Shown piece after piece: positions 3,621 to 5,335 of a stretch of 5,335 bases of DNA (the stretch's first letter is position 1; each line of letters opens with the position of its first letter). The notes below the pieces were generated by a model, which saw only the letters and a list, made by a program, of their open reading frames with translations, did no database searches and was not told where the DNA came from. A program made the position numbers and the translations under genes. The stretch covers positions 1-5,335 of the forward strand of contig CALFSF010000338.1 in NCBI GenBank assembly GCA_937917025.1, read 5' to 3'. This DNA comes from an uncultured Paraburkholderia sp. (GTDB lineage Bacteria; Pseudomonadota; Gammaproteobacteria; Burkholderiales; Burkholderiaceae).

Positions 3621-5335
3621 GGCATCGCGCTCGGCTACGAAGTGGTCTGGTCGCAGGCCATCGTGCAGTTCATCAGCACGCGCAGTTTCGCGTTTTCCAT
3701 CGTGCTCGCCACCTACCTGTGCGGTCTCGTGCTCGGCAGCGCCGCCGGTTCGCGTTACGTCGATCGCGCGCGCGACCCGTGGGGCGTGTTCGCGATCCTG
3801 ATCGCGTCGGCGGGCGTGGTCGCGCTGCTCGAGATCGCGGGCCTCGGTGGATGGCTTCTGCAAGGCCAGTCGGCCGCGGCGGCCATGGTGTTCGAATCGA
3901 CCGGCAGCCTGCTCGCCGCGATGTGCGCGCGTTTTGCACTCGCGGGCCTGTGTATCGTGTTCATCCCGACACTGCTGCTCGGCGCCGCGTTTCCGTTCGC
4001 GCTGCGCCTTGGCGTGGACGCGCGGCGCGTGGGGCGCGACGTCGGCGCCGTCGTCGCGCTGAACACGGCAGGCGGTATCGCCGGCACGGTGATCGCGGGC
4101 TTCGTGCTCGCGCCGGTGCTCGGTCTCGTGCGCGCGCTCGCGGCGCTTGCGGTTGCGGCGGCGGTCGTGGGCGTCGTCGCTGCGTGGGGTGGCTCGCGCG
4201 TATCACCCAGTGGCTCGCGCGTGGCGCACGACGGCTCGCACCTGGCTGGCACCGCACGCGTCACGCGCTGGAGCGTCGCGGCACTGGCGCTGCTCGCGGT
4301 CGCGACAGGCGTGCTGACGCCAGCGAACCGGCTCGCCTCATTGCTGACCGAAGCGCGTGGCGGCACGCTCTCGTTCTACGAGGAAAGCGCGGGCGGCACG
4401 GTTGCCGTCGTCGAACAGTCGGGCGGCGAGCATCCGTTCCGGCGTCTCTACATTCAGGGCGTGTCGAATTCCGGCGACGCGATGACGTCGCTGCGCTACA
4501 TGCGCCTGCAGGCGCTGCTGCCGCTCATCATCCATCGCGACACACCGCGCTCGGCGATGGTGATCGGCCTCGGCACCGGCATCACCGGCGGCGCCCTGCT
4601 CGCTTATCCCGGTCTCGATCAACGCGTGGTCGCCGAACTGCTGCCCGCGGTCAAACGCGCGGTGCCGCGATTCAAGGGCAACTACGGCATGAGCACCGAC
4701 CCGCGCATCGACATCCGTCTGCGCGACGGGCGCCGCGAACTGCTGCGCAGCACGCAGCGCTACGACCTGATCACGCTGGAACCGCCGCCGCCTTCGGCGG
4801 CTGGCGTGGTGAACCTGTACTCGACGAATTTCTACACGCTCGCGGCGTCGCGTCTTCAGGCGGGCGGCATCGTCGCGCAATGGCTGCCGCTGCCGACGCA
4901 GAACGAAGAAGACACGCGCGCGCTCATCAAGAGCTTCGTGCAGGTGTTTCCGTACGCGTCGCTCTGGACGACCGAGCTGCATGAGATGATGCTGGTCGGC
5001 TCGATGCAGCCGATGGAACTCGACGCGACGCGCATTCAGGCCCGCTTCAGCCAGCCTTCGGTCGCGGCGGCGCTGCGCGAGGTCGGGATCGACTCGCCGG
5101 CCGCGCTGCTCGGCACATGGATCACGGATCGCGCGGGACTCGAGTATTACGCGGCCGATGCGAAGCCCGTGACCGACAACCATCCGCGCATCGAATACGC
5201 AACGTGGGTGCGTCGCGACGATTTTCCGCAGACGCTCACGCATCTGCTCGCGCTGCGCACCGAGCCGCCGTTGCGCAACGCCAGCGACGCGCTGCGCAGC
5301 GCGATACAACTCGAACGCAACACGCTGCAGACGTT
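3603..5335 (+). CDS. Fused membrane/spermidine-synthase-like protein, partial at both ends
   Basis: A bacterial fused MFS/spermidine-synthase-type protein: an N-terminal membrane domain joined to a SAM-binding, spermidine-synthase-like domain. Numbered from the in-frame ATG at 3603, 577 codons are visible and the frame runs out of the window. Residues 8-23 (IALGYEVVWSQAIVQF) are the tail of the first membrane segment. Further hydrophobic segments are near 29-48, 61-82, 105-134, 148-195 and 225-243. They carry the family patterns IPTLLLGAAFP (121-131) and LNTAGGIAGT (153-162). The linker is Gly/Ser-rich. The Rossmann glycine motif GLGTG is at 322-326, the ribose-binding-type acid E345 in VAELLP, and D375-G in LRDGRREL. 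The catalytic loop reads LEPPPPSAAG (392-401), where true spermidine synthases have an Asp. Aminopropyl transfer is therefore doubtful. No Shine-Dalgarno precedes 3603 and roughly 20 N-terminal residues seem to be missing, so the true 5' end was probably lost at the junction. Confidence 0.85.
   Translation, partial: MKSRAGGIALGYEVVWSQAIVQFISTRSFAFSIVLATYLCGLVLGSAAGSRYVDRARDPWGVFAILIASAGVVALLEIAGLGGWLLQGQSAAAAMVFESTGSLLAAMCARFALAGLCIVFIPTLLLGAAFPFALRLGVDARRVGRDVGAVVALNTAGGIAGTVIAGFVLAPVLGLVRALAALAVAAAVVGVVAAWGGSRVSPSGSRVAHDGSHLAGTARVTRWSVAALALLAVATGVLTPANRLASLLTEARGGTLSFYEESAGGTVAVVEQSGGEHPFRRLYIQGVSNSGDAMTSLRYMRLQALLPLIIHRDTPRSAMVIGLGTGITGGALLAYPGLDQRVVAELLPAVKRAVPRFKGNYGMSTDPRIDIRLRDGRRELLRSTQRYDLITLEPPPPSAAGVVNLYSTNFYTLAASRLQAGGIVAQWLPLPTQNEEDTRALIKSFVQVFPYASLWTTELHEMMLVGSMQPMELDATRIQARFSQPSVAAALREVGIDSPAALLGTWITDRAGLEYYAADAKPVTDNHPRIEYATWVRRDDFPQTLTHLLALRTEPPLRNASDALRSAIQLERNTLQT
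4191..4253 (+). repeat. Three 7-codon units in the linker of the synthase-like protein
   Basis: The units encode GSRVSPS, GSRVAHD and GSHLAGT (residues 197-217). The first two share 13 identical bases (GTGGCTCGCGCGT) spaced 21 apart; the third has diverged. They sit between the last long hydrophobic stretch and the next helix, where a loop of variable length is expected. Confidence 0.5.

Noticed and set aside
4787..4801. GCCGCC-TTC-GGCGGC hairpin as a terminator
   Set aside because: It lies inside the coding sequence at the EPPPPSA codons. Proline and alanine codons in GC-rich DNA produce such symmetry, and no T-run follows.
3719..4984. Long plus-strand open frame (about 420 codons) inside the synthase-like gene
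   Set aside because: It is extremely Arg-rich. Another frame of the same strand encodes a recognisable membrane/SAM-binding protein throughout.
4338..5309. Minus-strand open frame of about 320 codons opposite the synthase-like domain
   Set aside because: Arg/Ala/His-rich composition without motifs; it is antisense to a well-supported coding region.

Overview
The window is GC-rich with strong G/C preference at wobble positions. Its gene content (SDR oxidoreductase, SH3/PHG-tail exported protein, Bat-type operon, membrane-fused spermidine-synthase-like protein) points to a beta-proteobacterium of the Burkholderiaceae, most likely the Paraburkholderia/Caballeronia/Burkholderia group. That assignment rests on recognised protein styles, not on a marker gene. 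No RNA gene, CRISPR array, insertion sequence or phage gene was seen.

Left part (1-1356): the N-terminal two-thirds or so of a short-chain dehydrogenase/reductase runs leftward out of the window. A divergent intergenic region of about 120 bases separates it from a rightward gene for an exported SH3-domain protein. That protein's last 125 residues are a Pro/His/Gly repeat tail with 19 histidines. The gene ends just before a GC-rich hairpin, which it shares with a converging small gene.

Middle part (1357-3600): this is a leftward gene cluster. In order of transcription it holds the C-terminal TPR part of a VWA/TPR (BatB/BatC-like) protein, then batD, then a 96-residue protein of unknown function. 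The TPR gene and batD overlap by ATGA. batD is followed after 49 bases by the small gene, which has its own very strong Shine-Dalgarno and a GTG start. Proteins of the Bat group normally act with a MoxR ATPase and VWA proteins in the cell envelope.

Right part (about 3603-5335): a rightward membrane-embedded spermidine-synthase-like protein (fused MFS/spermidine synthase type) runs out of the window at its 3' end.

The most notable feature is the point near 3591-3620, where the TPR gene and the synthase-like gene meet head to head with no intergenic DNA. Each appears to lack its 5' end. The TPR gene has no start codon before its conserved region and has lost the whole VWA half. The synthase-like gene starts in the middle of its first membrane segment with no ribosome binding site. 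This looks like a deletion or rearrangement breakpoint, or an assembly join. If real, it leaves batD and the small gene without their normal upstream operon. I found no convincing new multi-gene system. The leads worth following are this junction, the small gene behind batD, and the repeat tail of the SH3 protein.
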